Shown piece by piece: positions 1 through 9,051 of a stretch of 18,482 bases of DNA (position 1 is its first letter; each line of letters begins with the position of its first letter). The stretch comes from JASHVB01 sp049522565 (GTDB lineage Bacteria > Pseudomonadota > Alphaproteobacteria > Acetobacterales > Acetobacteraceae): positions 1 through 18,482 of the forward strand of contig JBEKNT010000097.1 in NCBI GenBank assembly GCA_049522565.1, given 5' to 3'. The notes beneath the pieces are model-generated. The model saw only the letters and a program-made list of their open reading frames with translations, did not search any database and was not told where the DNA came from. Position numbers and translations under genes: made by a program.

Positions 1-23
1 GCCGCTGTCCCTGGATGTCCGCA

Positions 24-59
24 CCCCTCCCCCCAACCCCCTCCCTCAAGGGGAGGGGA
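24..59. repeat. C-rich/G-rich small hairpin repeat
   Basis: A C-rich run is followed by its complement: an 8-bp stem (38-45 with 51-58) around a 4-base loop. It resembles the CCTCTCCC-type palindromic debris seen again at 666-727, 9052-9139 and 10366-10512. It could be the end of an upstream transcription unit, since lon often precedes the HU gene in related bacteria, but no T-tract follows, so a terminator role is only a guess. Confidence 0.45.
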
Positions 60-77
60 GATTATCCGACCCTTGCA

Positions 78-107
78 TTGACGCATGCGAAACCCCGCCA
101 CTAGTGT
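78..107 (+). promoter_or_regulatory. Probable sigma-70 type promoter of the HU gene
   Basis: TTGACG at 78-83 is a good -35 hexamer. TAGTGT at 102-107, 18 bases downstream, is a tolerable -10. The predicted transcript would start around 114 and leave a leader of roughly 70 bases before the HU start codon. The call rests on hexamer match and spacing only. Confidence 0.4.
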
Positions 108-182
108 CGCGCCCGTCGGCCAGCCTGGATCTCCGGGGTGGACCCACGTCTGTCGTGACCACGGGAGGAGAGGAACTTAACA

Positions 183-455
183 GTGAATAAAATGGATCTC
201 ATCGCCTCTGTTGCGGAGGAGACCGAACTCACGCGCGCCAAGGCCACCGAGGTGGTGGACGCGGTATTCGGCGCCATCGAGGGCGCGCTGAAGAAGCAGG
301 ACGAGGTGCGGCTGGTCGGCTTCGGCACCTTCGCCACGGCGCAGCGGAAGGCTGGCACGGGCCGCAACCCGCGGACCGGCGAGGAGATGCAGATCCCCGC
401 CTCCACCACCGTGCGGTTCAAGCCCGGCAAGGGCCTGAAGGACGCGGTCCAGTAG
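183..455 (+). CDS. hupB: HU family DNA-binding protein
   Basis: Small histone-like protein that binds and bends DNA non-specifically as a dimer and compacts the nucleoid. The 90 residues match the usual HU length exactly. Visible signatures are the N-terminal helical part beginning MNKMDLIASVAE, the GFGTF turn near residues 47-51, the flexible DNA-binding arm with GRNPRTGEE including the conserved proline that wedges between base pairs, and the C-terminal VRFKPGKGLKDAV. The start is taken as GTG at 183, because the strong purine-rich ribosome binding site GGAGGAGAGGA (about 164-174) lies 8 bases upstream and MNK is the usual HU start; ATG at 192 is the alternative. It stands alone, followed by a large palindrome and two tRNA genes. 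HU next to tRNAs and nuo is a recurrent order in alphaproteobacteria, where lon commonly lies upstream. Whether it is hupA- or hupB-like cannot be decided here. Confidence 0.95.
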   Translation: MNKMDLIASVAEETELTRAKATEVVDAVFGAIEGALKKQDEVRLVGFGTFATAQRKAGTGRNPRTGEEMQIPASTTVRFKPGKGLKDAVQ

Positions 456-478
456 CTGGCGTCGTGTCGTCGCAGTAG

Positions 479-570
479 CCAGCGCCGCATCGTCGTCGGG
501 CGGAAAAACGCAGCGCCTTCCGCCACCGCACCGGCAGAAGGCGCTACGCTTTTCCGCCCTACGGCGCTGG
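479..570. repeat. Large imperfect palindrome after HU, possible terminator
   Basis: Two 23-base arms (498-520 and 537-559) are complementary with two mismatches that become G-U pairs in RNA, around a 16-base loop. A second 9-bp stem, 479-487 with 562-570, encloses them. The arms read GGGCGGAAAA...GCGCCTTC and its complement. An RNA of this region would form a very stable hairpin 24 bases after the HU stop codon, so it may end the HU transcript, but there is no clean U-tract after the stem. One arm of the same element recurs downstream of coaX at 17294-17318, which marks it as a dispersed repeat. Confidence 0.6.
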
Positions 571-580
571 TCGCTGCCTC

Positions 581-655
581 GGGCGGTTAGCTCAGCGGTA
601 GAGCGTCTCGTTTACACCGAGAGGGTCGGCGGTTCGAACCCGTCACCGCCCACCA
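581..655 (+). tRNA. tRNA-Val (anticodon TAC)
   Basis: Complete cloverleaf. The acceptor stem GGGCGGT (581-587) pairs with ACCGCCC (645-651). The D arm GCTC/GAGC has a short loop. The anticodon stem TCTCG/CGAGA (606-610, 618-622) encloses the loop TTTACAC with anticodon TAC at 613-615, which reads GTA valine codons. The variable loop is five bases, and the T arm has loop TTCGAAC. The discriminator A and CCA (653-655) are encoded. No convincing promoter of its own is visible immediately upstream. Confidence 0.96.
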
Positions 656-665
656 CCGCATGAAA

Positions 666-727
666 CCTCTCCCGCGGCGCGGGGTTGGGCCGCGAAGCGG
701 ACCGATGCGCAAGCGACGCGGGTGAGG
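666..727. repeat. CCTCTCCC-type hairpin repeat between the tRNA genes
   Basis: The stretch begins CCTCTCCCGC, contains short hairpins such as CCGC-GAA-GCGG, and ends GGGTGAGG. The layout (CCTCTCCC, a GCGAAGCG hairpin, then GGTGAGG) is the same as in the copy between nuoJ and nuoK at 10366-10512, so both belong to one dispersed family. The rest of the 656-853 interval shows no gene. Confidence 0.5.
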
Positions 728-808
728 CTGTACCCGGCGCGGAGATGCACCAGGATCATCTCGAAGGGTCTATAGGAACCACGTCCCGCCGCCCACAATC
801 CGCCACCC

Positions 809-837
809 TTGACGCTCCCAGTGACCCGGCCTAATTC
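809..837 (+). promoter_or_regulatory. Promoter of tRNA-Asp, perhaps also of nuo
   Basis: TTGACG at 809-814 and TAATTC at 832-837 are separated by exactly 17 bases, a near-ideal sigma-70 arrangement. The predicted start lies about 10 bases before the mature tRNA-Asp 5' end. No terminator-like hairpin is visible between this tRNA and nuoA, so read-through into the nuo operon is possible. Confidence 0.6.
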
Positions 838-853
838 CTCCGCCCTGCCGCTT

Positions 854-930
854 GCGGGTGTAGCTCAGTTGGTTAGAGCGTCGGCCTGTCACGCCGAAGG
901 TCGCGGGTTCGAGCCCCGTCACTCGCGCCA
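854..930 (+). tRNA. tRNA-Asp (anticodon GTC)
   Basis: Complete 77-base cloverleaf with encoded CCA. The acceptor stem GCGGGTG (854-860) pairs with CACTCGC (920-926) with one G-T pair, the discriminator is G927, and CCA is 928-930. The D arm is GCTCAGTTGGTTAGAGC. The anticodon stem TCGGC/GCCGA encloses loop CTGTCAC with anticodon GTC, which reads GAC and GAT. The T loop is TTCGAGC. It is preceded by a good promoter at 809-837. Confidence 0.97.
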
Positions 931-1079
931 GCGGCAGAGGTCCTGATCCGGGCGGTGGTCCTATCGCGGCATATGGCTCTGGCCCTATGGCGGCGCGCAA
1001 CGGTTGGGGGTAAGGTCCTGCGCCTGCTGCGTTGCGGTAACGCCACCGCGGCCGGCATGGCTTGCCGAGCGGGAGCGAC

Positions 1080-1445
1080 ATGCAGCCTGTACTCTTCGGT
1101 TATCTGCCGGTCCTGGTATTCCTCGTCATCGCCGGCGGCATCGCCTGTGCCATGGTGGGCGGCTCGCTCATCGCCGCCAGGCAGAAGCCCTATGCGGAAA
1201 AGCTGTCGGCCTACGAATGCGGCTTCGAGCCGTTCGACGACGCGCGACGCCGTTTCGATGTGCGATATTATCTGGTCGCCATCCTGTTCATCATCTTCGA
1301 CCTCGAAGTGGCCTTCCTGTTCCCCTGGGCCGTCGCCCTGAAGGGCATCGGCGCCTTCGGCTTCTGGTCGATGATCGCCTTCCTCGGCGTGCTGACCGTC
1401 GGTTTCATCTATGAGTGGTGCAAGGGCGCGCTGGAGTGGGAGTGA
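1080..1445 (+). CDS. nuoA: NADH-quinone oxidoreductase subunit A
   Basis: Small membrane subunit of complex I (mitochondrial ND3 counterpart), placed at the heel where the peripheral arm meets the membrane and helping form the quinone cavity. The 121 residues are the usual length. The diagnostic loop YECGFEPFDDARRRFDVRYY (residues 45-64) carries the conserved cysteine C47, followed by the second membrane helix with the acidic pair D74 and E76 (FDLE) and then a third hydrophobic helix. Start ATG 1080 is preferred over an upstream in-frame TTG at 1062, because GGGAG at 1071-1075 sits just before it and the protein then begins MQPVLFGYLP, a normal NuoA N-terminus. First gene of the operon; its leader (931-1079) contains no recognisable promoter or terminator. 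Confidence 0.96.
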   Translation: MQPVLFGYLPVLVFLVIAGGIACAMVGGSLIAARQKPYAEKLSAYECGFEPFDDARRRFDVRYYLVAILFIIFDLEVAFLFPWAVALKGIGAFGFWSMIAFLGVLTVGFIYEWCKGALEWE

Positions 1446-1449
1446 GCCG

Positions 1450-2004
1450 GTGAACAACGATACGGCAATCGCCTGGAACCGCGACGCGCTGCCGCCGGGT
1501 CCGGAACAGGACGCGGTGGTCAAGGGCATCACCGGCGAGATCGCCGGCAAGGGCTTCATCGTCGCCAATCTCGACAAGGTGGTGAACTGGGCGCGCACCG
1601 GCAGCCTGTGGCCGATGACCTTCGGTCTCGCCTGCTGCGCCATCGAGATGATCCACGCCTATATGCCGCGGTACGACCTCGATCGCCTCGGCATCATCCC
1701 GCGCGCCTCGCCGCGGCAGAGCGACGTGATGATCGTTGCCGGCACGCTGACCAACAAGATGGCCCCGGCCTTGCGCAAGGTTTACGACCAGATGCCGGAG
1801 CCGCGCTGGGTGATCAGCATGGGAAGCTGCGCCAACGGCGGCGGCTATTACCACTACTCGTATTCCGTGGTCCGCGGCTGCGACCGTGTCGTGCCGGTGG
1901 ACGTGTATGTGCCCGGCTGTCCGCCGACCGCCGAGGCGCTGGTCTACGGCATCATGCAGCTTCAGAAGAAGATTCGCCGGACGGGGACCATTCTGCGTGG
2001 GTGA
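1450..2004 (+). CDS. nuoB: NADH-quinone oxidoreductase subunit B (N2 cluster)
   Basis: Peripheral-arm subunit (PSST/NDUFS7 counterpart) that holds the terminal [4Fe-4S] cluster N2, which passes electrons to quinone. In the 184-residue product the ligands are all visible: the adjacent cysteines C62-C63 in FGLACCAIE, C127 in MGSCANGGGYYHYSYS, and C157 in VPGCPPTAEAL. The start is taken as GTG 1450, with GGGAG at 1438-1442 seven bases upstream and only 4 bases after the nuoA stop. An in-frame ATG at 1411 would add an atypical arginine-rich N-terminus overlapping nuoA. Cytoplasmic, bound against NuoD and NuoH. Its stop overlaps the nuoC start by 8 bases. Confidence 0.96.
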   Translation: MNNDTAIAWNRDALPPGPEQDAVVKGITGEIAGKGFIVANLDKVVNWARTGSLWPMTFGLACCAIEMIHAYMPRYDLDRLGIIPRASPRQSDVMIVAGTLTNKMAPALRKVYDQMPEPRWVISMGSCANGGGYYHYSYSVVRGCDRVVPVDVYVPGCPPTAEALVYGIMQLQKKIRRTGTILRG

Positions 2005-2641
2005 GACACAGACCAGCGCCGTAGCGGACGCGCTCCGCTCGCTTCCGGGCGTACGCGCCGTGCGCGTGGACAAGGGCGAAGTGGTGGCGGACGCCGAGCG
2101 TCGCGGATTGCTCGCGCTGATGGCCACGCTGCGCGACGATCCGCGCTTCGCCCTGGAGCAGGTGATGGACATCTGCGGCGTCGATTGGCCGGAGCGGGCG
2201 GAACGCTTCGACGTCGTCTACAACCTGTTATCGGTCTCGCTGAACCAGCGGGTGCGGGTGATCGTCGCCACCGACGAGACCACCCCGGTGCCGTCGGTGC
2301 ATACCGTATGGCCGGTCGCGACGTGGTGGGAGCGCGAGGCCTGGGACCTGTTCGGCATCGTCTTCTCCGACCAGCCCGATCTGCGGCGCATCCTGACCGA
2401 CTACGGCTTCGAGGGTCATCCCCTGCGCAAGGATTTCCCCCTCACCGGCTATGTCGAGGTGCGCTACGACGAGGACCGCAAGGCGGTGGTGTATGAGCCG
2501 GTGCGGCTGACGCAGGACTGGCGCACGTTCGATTTCATGTCGCCGTGGGAGGGCATCACCACGTTGCCGGGCGACGAGAAGGTGCACGCCGAACGCATGC
2601 CGCCCAAACCGGCCGCGCCGGCCGATGCGCCGAAGGGTTGA
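1997..2641 (+). CDS. nuoC: NADH-quinone oxidoreductase subunit C
   Basis: 30-kDa subunit (NDUFS3 counterpart) that scaffolds the Q module and carries no cofactor. The 214-residue product shows the family signature WEREAWDLFGI (residues 111-121) and the following ILTDYGFEGHPLRKDFPLTG (132-151). The last 30 or so residues are proline- and alanine-rich and probably disordered. Start GTG 1997 overlaps the end of nuoB by 8 bases and has GGGGA at 1983-1987 nine bases upstream. The reading frame continues open upstream inside nuoB, but that part is a shadow. It is not fused to nuoD, unlike the fused nuoCD of enterobacteria, as is normal in alphaproteobacteria. Confidence 0.95.
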   Translation: MGETQTSAVADALRSLPGVRAVRVDKGEVVADAERRGLLALMATLRDDPRFALEQVMDICGVDWPERAERFDVVYNLLSVSLNQRVRVIVATDETTPVPSVHTVWPVATWWEREAWDLFGIVFSDQPDLRRILTDYGFEGHPLRKDFPLTGYVEVRYDEDRKAVVYEPVRLTQDWRTFDFMSPWEGITTLPGDEKVHAERMPPKPAAPADAPKG

Positions 2642-2646
2642 GAGTG

Positions 2647-3867
2647 ATGAGCGATCTGCCTGATCTCGAGACGCACTCGGCCGCCACCAGGGTGGTCGAA
2701 CTCGACTCCCACACGATGATCAATTTCGGTCCGCAGCATCCCGCCGCGCATGGCGTGCTGCGGCTGATCCTGGAAATGGACGGCGAGGTGGTGGAGCGCG
2801 CCGATCCGCATATCGGCCTGCTGCATCGCGGCACCGAAAAGCTGCTGGAATATCGCACCTACATGCAGGTGGTGCCGTATTTCGACCGGCTCGATTACGT
2901 CTCCCCGATGTGCGAGGAGCACAGCTTCGCCCTCGCGGTGGAGAAATTGCTCAGCATCGAGGTGCCGGAGCGCGGCCAATGGATCCGCGTGCTGTTCGCC
3001 GAAATCACCCGCGTGCTGAACCACTTGCTCAACCTGACGACCTACGCGCTGGATGTCGGTGCGATCACGCCGAGCCTGTGGGGCTTCGAAGAGCGTGAGA
3101 AGCTGATGGAGTTCTACGAAGCCGCGTCGGGCGCGCGGCTGCACTGCAACTATTTCCGCCCCGGCGGCGTCTCGCGCGACCTGCCCGCCGGACTGGACGA
3201 CCGGATCGCGGCCTGGGCCGAGGTGTTTCCGAATTTCATCGACGATCTGGAAGAGCTGCTGACCACCAACCGGATCTGGAAGCAGCGCACCGTCGATATC
3301 GGGGTGATGAGCGCGGAGGAGGCGCTGGCCTGGGGCTTCAGCGGTCCGCCGCTGCGCGCCTCCGGCGTGCCGTGGGACCTGCGCCGTTCCCAGCCATACG
3401 ACAAATACGCCGAGGTGGACTTCAACGTGCCGATCGGCCGCAACGGCGACTGCTACGACCGCTACCTGCTGCGGATCGCCGAAATGCGCGAGTCGGTGAA
3501 GATCATCAAGCAAAGCCTGGCGAAGCTGACACCCGGCCCGGTGAAGGTGCAGGACCGCAAGTTTTCGCCGCCGTCGCGCGGCGAGATGAAGCGCTCGATG
3601 GAGGCGCTGATCCATCACTTCAAGCTCTACACCGAGGGCTACCACGTGCCGGCCGGTGCGACCTACACCGCGACCGAAAGCCCGAAGGGCGAGTTCGGGG
3701 TCTACCTGGTGGCGGACGGCACCAACCGGCCGTACCGCTGCAAGATCCGCGCGACCGGGTTTTCCCATCTCCAGGCGATCGACCGGATGGGCAAGCGGCA
3801 CATGCTGGCGGATATCTGCGCGATTATCGGATCAATGGATATCGTGTTCGGCGAGGTCGACAGGTAA
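2647..3867 (+). CDS. nuoD: NADH-quinone oxidoreductase subunit D
   Basis: 49-kDa subunit (NDUFS2 counterpart), homologous to the large subunit of [NiFe] hydrogenases but without the metal centre. With NuoB it forms the quinone-reduction site. The 406-residue product is of standard length. It contains NFGPQHPAAHGVLRL (residues 26-40), whose H35 corresponds to the quinone-site histidine, and Y84 in YFDRLDYVSP, corresponding to the quinone-binding tyrosine (H38/Y87 in Thermus Nqo4, by motif and spacing). The C-terminus GSMDIVFGEVDR is typical. Start ATG 2647 follows the nuoC stop by 5 bases, with GAAGGG at 2632-2637 as ribosome binding site. The longer in-frame extension back to 2545 lies inside nuoC and is rejected. 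Confidence 0.97.
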   Translation: MSDLPDLETHSAATRVVELDSHTMINFGPQHPAAHGVLRLILEMDGEVVERADPHIGLLHRGTEKLLEYRTYMQVVPYFDRLDYVSPMCEEHSFALAVEKLLSIEVPERGQWIRVLFAEITRVLNHLLNLTTYALDVGAITPSLWGFEEREKLMEFYEAASGARLHCNYFRPGGVSRDLPAGLDDRIAAWAEVFPNFIDDLEELLTTNRIWKQRTVDIGVMSAEEALAWGFSGPPLRASGVPWDLRRSQPYDKYAEVDFNVPIGRNGDCYDRYLLRIAEMRESVKIIKQSLAKLTPGPVKVQDRKFSPPSRGEMKRSMEALIHHFKLYTEGYHVPAGATYTATESPKGEFGVYLVADGTNRPYRCKIRATGFSHLQAIDRMGKRHMLADICAIIGSMDIVFGEVDR

Positions 3868-3870
3868 GCG

Positions 3871-4524
3871 ATGGCCGATAACAGCAAAGCCGACTTCGTG
3901 CAGCCGGCGCATTTCGAATTCGACGCCGAGAGCGAGTCGGAAATCGCCTGGCACGTGGCGAAATACCCGCCGGGCAAGCAGGCCAGCGCGGTCATCCCGG
4001 TGCTGTACATCGCGCAGAACCAGATGAAGCGACAGACCGGCAGCGCCTGGGTGTGCAACGCTGCCATGGACGCCACCGCGCGCCGGTTGGGCATGCCGCC
4101 GATCCGCGTCTATGAGGTCGCCACCTTCTATTTCATGTTCAACCTGCGGCCGATCGGCAAATTCCATCTGCAGGTCTGCACCACGACGCCGTGCTGGCTG
4201 CGCGGTTCGGACGAAGTGACGGCGGCCTGCCGCGCCGCGACCGGCATCCAGGACTTCGGCGAGACCAGCGCCGACGGGATGTTCACCATGACCGAGGTCG
4301 AGTGCCTCGGCGCCTGCGTCAACGCGCCGATCCTGCAAGTGGACGACGACTTCTATGAAGACATGGATGCGGAGCGGGTGAAGCAGGTGCTCGATGCGCT
4401 GCGCCGCGGCGAGCGCCCGCCGCCCGGCTCGATGATCGGGCGGCAGACTTCCGCGCCGGAGGGTGGGCCGAACACGCTGACCACGCTGCGTTTTGCCCCG
4501 GTCGATGCGAAGGCGGGAGATTGA
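3871..4524 (+). CDS. nuoE: NADH-quinone oxidoreductase subunit E (N1a cluster)
   Basis: 24-kDa subunit (NDUFV2 counterpart), a thioredoxin-like [2Fe-2S] protein carrying cluster N1a next to the FMN of NuoF. In 217 residues the four ligands are C103 and C108 in VCTTTPCWL, and C145 and C149 in ECLGACVNAP. The helical N-terminus (ESEIAWHVAKYPPGKQASAV) and the VATFYFMF segment are typical. About 40 residues after the cluster domain are low-complexity and variable in the family. ATG 3871 lies 3 bases after the nuoD stop, so translation is likely coupled. Cytoplasmic, in the NADH-dehydrogenase module with NuoF and NuoG. Confidence 0.96.
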   Translation: MADNSKADFVQPAHFEFDAESESEIAWHVAKYPPGKQASAVIPVLYIAQNQMKRQTGSAWVCNAAMDATARRLGMPPIRVYEVATFYFMFNLRPIGKFHLQVCTTTPCWLRGSDEVTAACRAATGIQDFGETSADGMFTMTEVECLGACVNAPILQVDDDFYEDMDAERVKQVLDALRRGERPPPGSMIGRQTSAPEGGPNTLTTLRFAPVDAKAGD

Positions 4525-4528
4525 AAAG

Positions 4529-5830
<1,302 letters not shown>

Positions 5831-5855
5831 GGGACGCTCGCTCGTGTTGTTAGAT

Positions 5856-5926
5856 TCACCACAAAGACACAAAGGCACGAAGATGGGGCGGACGTCGGAC
5901 TTCGTGCCTTTGTGTCTTTGTGATGA
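5856..5926. repeat. CACAAAGACAC-type inverted repeat between nuoF and nuoG
   Basis: Two 27-base arms (5856-5882 and 5900-5926) are complementary except at one position, around a 17-base loop. The arm core is CCACAAAGACACAAAGGCAC followed by GAAG. A closely related but distinct copy with 44-base arms lies between nuoN and coaX (16334-16430). These two are far less GC-rich than the genes around them. I recall repeats of this type as widespread in unrelated bacteria, often mistranslated as stretches such as VPLCLCG. The element occupies most of the nuoF-nuoG gap and could form a hairpin within the operon mRNA. Confidence 0.85.
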
Positions 5927-5953
5927 CTCTATCTTCTGCCGGGACATCGCATA

Positions 5954-8014
5954 ATGGCCAAGCTCACCGTCGACGGCATCGAGGTCGAAGTCCCCAACGG
6001 CTCCTCCGTCATCCAGGCGTGCGAGGCCGCCGGCGTCGAAATCCCGCGCTTCTGCTACCACGAGCGTCTGTCGATCGCCGGCAACTGCCGCATGTGCCTG
6101 GTGGAGATCGAGAAGACGCCGCCGAAGCCGATCTCGTCCTGCACCTACCCGGTCGCCGACGGCATGGTGGTGCACACCGACTCGCCGATGGTGCGCAACG
6201 CGCGCCGCGGCGTGATGGAATTCCTGCTGATCAACCACCCGCTGGACTGCCCGATCTGCGACCAGGGCGGCGAGTGCGACCTGCAGGACCAGGCCATGGG
6301 CTACGGCATGGACCACTCGCGCTATGCCGAGAACAAGCGTGCGGTGAAGGACAAGAATCTCGGCCCGCTGGTGAAGACCGTGATGACGCGCTGCATCCAC
6401 TGCACGCGCTGCATCCGCTTCATCTCGGAAGTCGCCGGCGTACCCGACCTCGGCGCCACCGGCCGCGGCGAGCATATGGAAGTCGGCACCTATGTCGAGC
6501 GCGCGTTGAGTTCCGAGCTGTCCGCCAACATCATCGACCTCTGCCCGGTCGGTGCGCTGACCTCGAAGCCCTATGCGTTCGTCGCGCGCTCCTGGGAACT
6601 GGTGAAGATCGACAGCGTCGATGTGCTGGACGCGGTCGGCGCCAACATCCGCGTCGATGCGCGCGGGCCGGAAGTGCTGCGCATCCTGCCGCGGCTGAAT
6701 GAGGACGTGAACGAGGAGTGGCTGGGCGACAAGTCGCGCTTCGCGCTCGACGGCCTGAAGCGCCGCCGGCTCGACCGGCCCTGGGTGCGACGTGATGGCA
6801 AACTGACCGAGGCAACGTGGCCCGAAGCTTTCGCCGCCATCGGGGGAAAACTGCGCGGCGTCAGCGGCGATCGTATCGGTGCGGTCGCCGGCGATCTGTG
6901 CGACGCCGAGAGCATGCTGGCGCTGAAGGACCTGATGGTCGCGCTGGGGTCCCCGAACCTGGATTGCCGGCAGGACGGCGCCCGGCTGGATGCGTCGCGG
7001 CGCGATTTCTACACCTTCAACACGACGATCGCCGGCATCGAGGACGCCGATGCGCTGCTGATCGTCGGCAGCAATCCGCGCAAGGAAGCGCCGGTGCTGA
7101 ACGCGCGTATCCGCAAGCGCTGGCTCGCCTCCGGGATGCCGATCGGCCTGATCGGCAGCGAGACCGACCTCACCTACGCCACCACGCAGCTCGGTACCGC
7201 GCCGTCGGTGCTCAACGCACTGCACGACGGCACGCATGAGTTCGCCAAGGCGCTGCGCGGGGGAAAACATCCGATGATCATCGTCGGCCAGGCCGCGCTG
7301 GCCCGCCCGGACGGCGCCGCGGTGCTAGCGGCCTGCTGGCGCCTGGCGGCGGAGATCGGCGCGCTGACCACGGATTGGCACGGCTTCAACGTGCTGCACA
7401 CCGCGGCCTCGCGCGTCGGCGCGCTGGACCTCGGTTTCGTCCCCGGCGCGAACGGCAAGAGCCTGGCGCACATGCTGAATGGCGGCGTGGACGTGCTGTG
7501 GTTGCTCGGCGCCGACGAGTTCGACACCGCGCGCATCGGCGCCGATACGTTCGTGATCTACCAGGGCCATCATGGCGACGCCGGCGCCCGCCGCGCCGAC
7601 GTGATCCTGCCCGGCGCCGCCTATACCGAAAAGCCCGGCACCTATGTGAACACCGAGGGCCGGGTGCAGCGCGGCTTCCGCTCGGTCTATCCGCCGGGCG
7701 AGGCGCGCGAGGACTGGACGATCCTGCGGGCCTTCAGCGACATCGCCGGCCATCGCCTGCCGTACGACGACATCGAGGCGTTGCGTGCACGGCTGGAACA
7801 GGTGAACCCGGTGTTCGGGCGCGTGGGTTTTCTCCCCCGGTTCGGCGCCGCCGACCAGTCCGGTCCGGCCGGCGATCCCGCCGCCTTGGGCGATGCGCCG
7901 TTCGCGCCCTATGTCGCCAACTACTACCAGACCGATCCGATCAGCCGCGCCAGTCCCACCATGGCGGCCTGCACCACCGGCGCCGCCGTCCCGACCCTCG
8001 CGGCGGCGGAGTAG
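5954..8014 (+). CDS. nuoG: NADH-quinone oxidoreductase subunit G (N1b, N4, N5 clusters)
   Basis: 75-kDa subunit (NDUFS1 counterpart) that conducts electrons from N3 towards the Q module. The 686-residue product is of alphaproteobacterial length. Its N-terminal ferredoxin-like domain holds N1b (C34, C45, C48, C63). The His-Cys segment NHPLDCPICDQGGECDL gives N5 (H95, C99, C102, C108). RCIHCTRCIRF plus DLCPVG gives N4 (C147, C150, C153, C197). Residues from about 220 on form the degenerate molybdopterin-oxidoreductase-like domain. The extra N7 cluster cysteines of enterobacterial NuoG, expected just after residue 220, are absent, as in mitochondria-like complexes. ATG 5954 has only a weak upstream purine stretch. 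Translational coupling to nuoF is lost because of the repeat-filled gap, unlike every earlier junction. Confidence 0.97.
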   Translation: MAKLTVDGIEVEVPNGSSVIQACEAAGVEIPRFCYHERLSIAGNCRMCLVEIEKTPPKPISSCTYPVADGMVVHTDSPMVRNARRGVMEFLLINHPLDCPICDQGGECDLQDQAMGYGMDHSRYAENKRAVKDKNLGPLVKTVMTRCIHCTRCIRFISEVAGVPDLGATGRGEHMEVGTYVERALSSELSANIIDLCPVGALTSKPYAFVARSWELVKIDSVDVLDAVGANIRVDARGPEVLRILPRLNEDVNEEWLGDKSRFALDGLKRRRLDRPWVRRDGKLTEATWPEAFAAIGGKLRGVSGDRIGAVAGDLCDAESMLALKDLMVALGSPNLDCRQDGARLDASRRDFYTFNTTIAGIEDADALLIVGSNPRKEAPVLNARIRKRWLASGMPIGLIGSETDLTYATTQLGTAPSVLNALHDGTHEFAKALRGGKHPMIIVGQAALARPDGAAVLAACWRLAAEIGALTTDWHGFNVLHTAASRVGALDLGFVPGANGKSLAHMLNGGVDVLWLLGADEFDTARIGADTFVIYQGHHGDAGARRADVILPGAAYTEKPGTYVNTEGRVQRGFRSVYPPGEAREDWTILRAFSDIAGHRLPYDDIEALRARLEQVNPVFGRVGFLPRFGAADQSGPAGDPAALGDAPFAPYVANYYQTDPISRASPTMAACTTGAAVPTLAAAE

Positions 8015-8020
8015 CAGCCG

Positions 8021-9037
8021 ATGGAACACTTCTTCTACGAAACCGATATCGGCCTGCTGATCCTGACCTTCATCGAGGCGCTGTGCCTGCTGGTGCCGCT
8101 GCTGATGGGCGTCGCCTACCTGACCTATGCCGAGCGCAAGGTCCTGGCGGCGATGCAGTTGCGCAAAGGGCCGAACGTGGTGGGCTGGTTCGGCCTGCTG
8201 CAGCCGTTCGCCGACGCGCTGAAGATGATGATGAAGGAGACGATCATCCCGTCGGGATCGAACCGTCTGCTGTTCCTGATCGCGCCGATGCTGACGTTCA
8301 GCCTGGCGATGCTCGCCTGGGCGGTGATCCCGGCGAACGACGGCTGGGCGATCGCCAACATCAATGTCGGTATTCTCTACCTGTTCGCGATCAGCTCGCT
8401 TGGGGTGTACGGCATCATCATCGCCGGCTGGGCGTCCAATTCGAAATACGCCTTCCTCGGCGCGATGCGCTCCGCGGCGCAGATGGTCAGCTACGAAGTC
8501 TCCATGGGATTCGTGCTGGTCTGCGTGATCCTGTGCGCCGGCAGCCTGAACCTGACGGACATCGTGCGCGCCCAGTCGCATCTGTGGTTCTGCATTCCGC
8601 TGTTCCCGATGTTCATCGTGTTCTTCATCTCGACGCTGGCGGAAACCAACCGCGCGCCGTTCGACCTGCCGGAGGGCGAGAGCGAGATCGTCGCGGGCTT
8701 CTTCGTCGAATACAGCGCCATGAGCTTCGCGCTGTTCTTCCTGGGCGAATACGCCAACATGATCCTGATGAGCGCGATGACCACCATCCTGTTCCTCGGC
8801 GGCTGGCTGGCGCCGTTCGGGATAGCGCCGTTCACCTGGATCCCCGGCGTGGTCTGGTTCGTCCTGAAGATCTGCGTGTGCCTGTTCTTCTTCCTGTGGG
8901 TGCGCGCCACCTTCCCGCGCTACCGCTACGACCAGCTCATGCGGCTGGGCTGGAAAGTCTTTCTCCCGCTGTCATTGCTCTGGCTGGTGGTCACCGCCGG
9001 CGCGCTGGTGGCGTTCGGCTGGTTTCCCAATGCGTAA
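8021..9037 (+). CDS. nuoH: NADH-quinone oxidoreductase subunit H
   Basis: Membrane subunit (ND1 counterpart) that forms the entry of the quinone tunnel and links quinone chemistry to proton pumping. The 338-residue hydrophobic product contains AERKVLAAMQLRKGPNVVG (residues 37-55) followed by LLQPFADALKMMMKE, and the charged cytoplasmic loop AETNRAPFDLPEGESEIVAG (207-226) followed by FFVEYSAMSFALFFLGEY, rich in the conserved acidic residues of the E-channel. Start ATG 8021 lies 6 bases after the nuoG stop, with GGAG at 8008-8011. A long shadow frame runs through it and is ignored. Confidence 0.97.
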   Translation: MEHFFYETDIGLLILTFIEALCLLVPLLMGVAYLTYAERKVLAAMQLRKGPNVVGWFGLLQPFADALKMMMKETIIPSGSNRLLFLIAPMLTFSLAMLAWAVIPANDGWAIANINVGILYLFAISSLGVYGIIIAGWASNSKYAFLGAMRSAAQMVSYEVSMGFVLVCVILCAGSLNLTDIVRAQSHLWFCIPLFPMFIVFFISTLAETNRAPFDLPEGESEIVAGFFVEYSAMSFALFFLGEYANMILMSAMTTILFLGGWLAPFGIAPFTWIPGVVWFVLKICVCLFFFLWVRATFPRYRYDQLMRLGWKVFLPLSLLWLVVTAGALVAFGWFPNA

Positions 9038-9051
9038 ACGCGCCCATCTTC

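Noticed and set aside
6600..6800. A fourth Fe-S cluster (N7) in NuoG
   Set aside because: No Cys-x2-Cys-x3-Cys motif is present after residue 200; only N1b, N4 and N5 can be supported.
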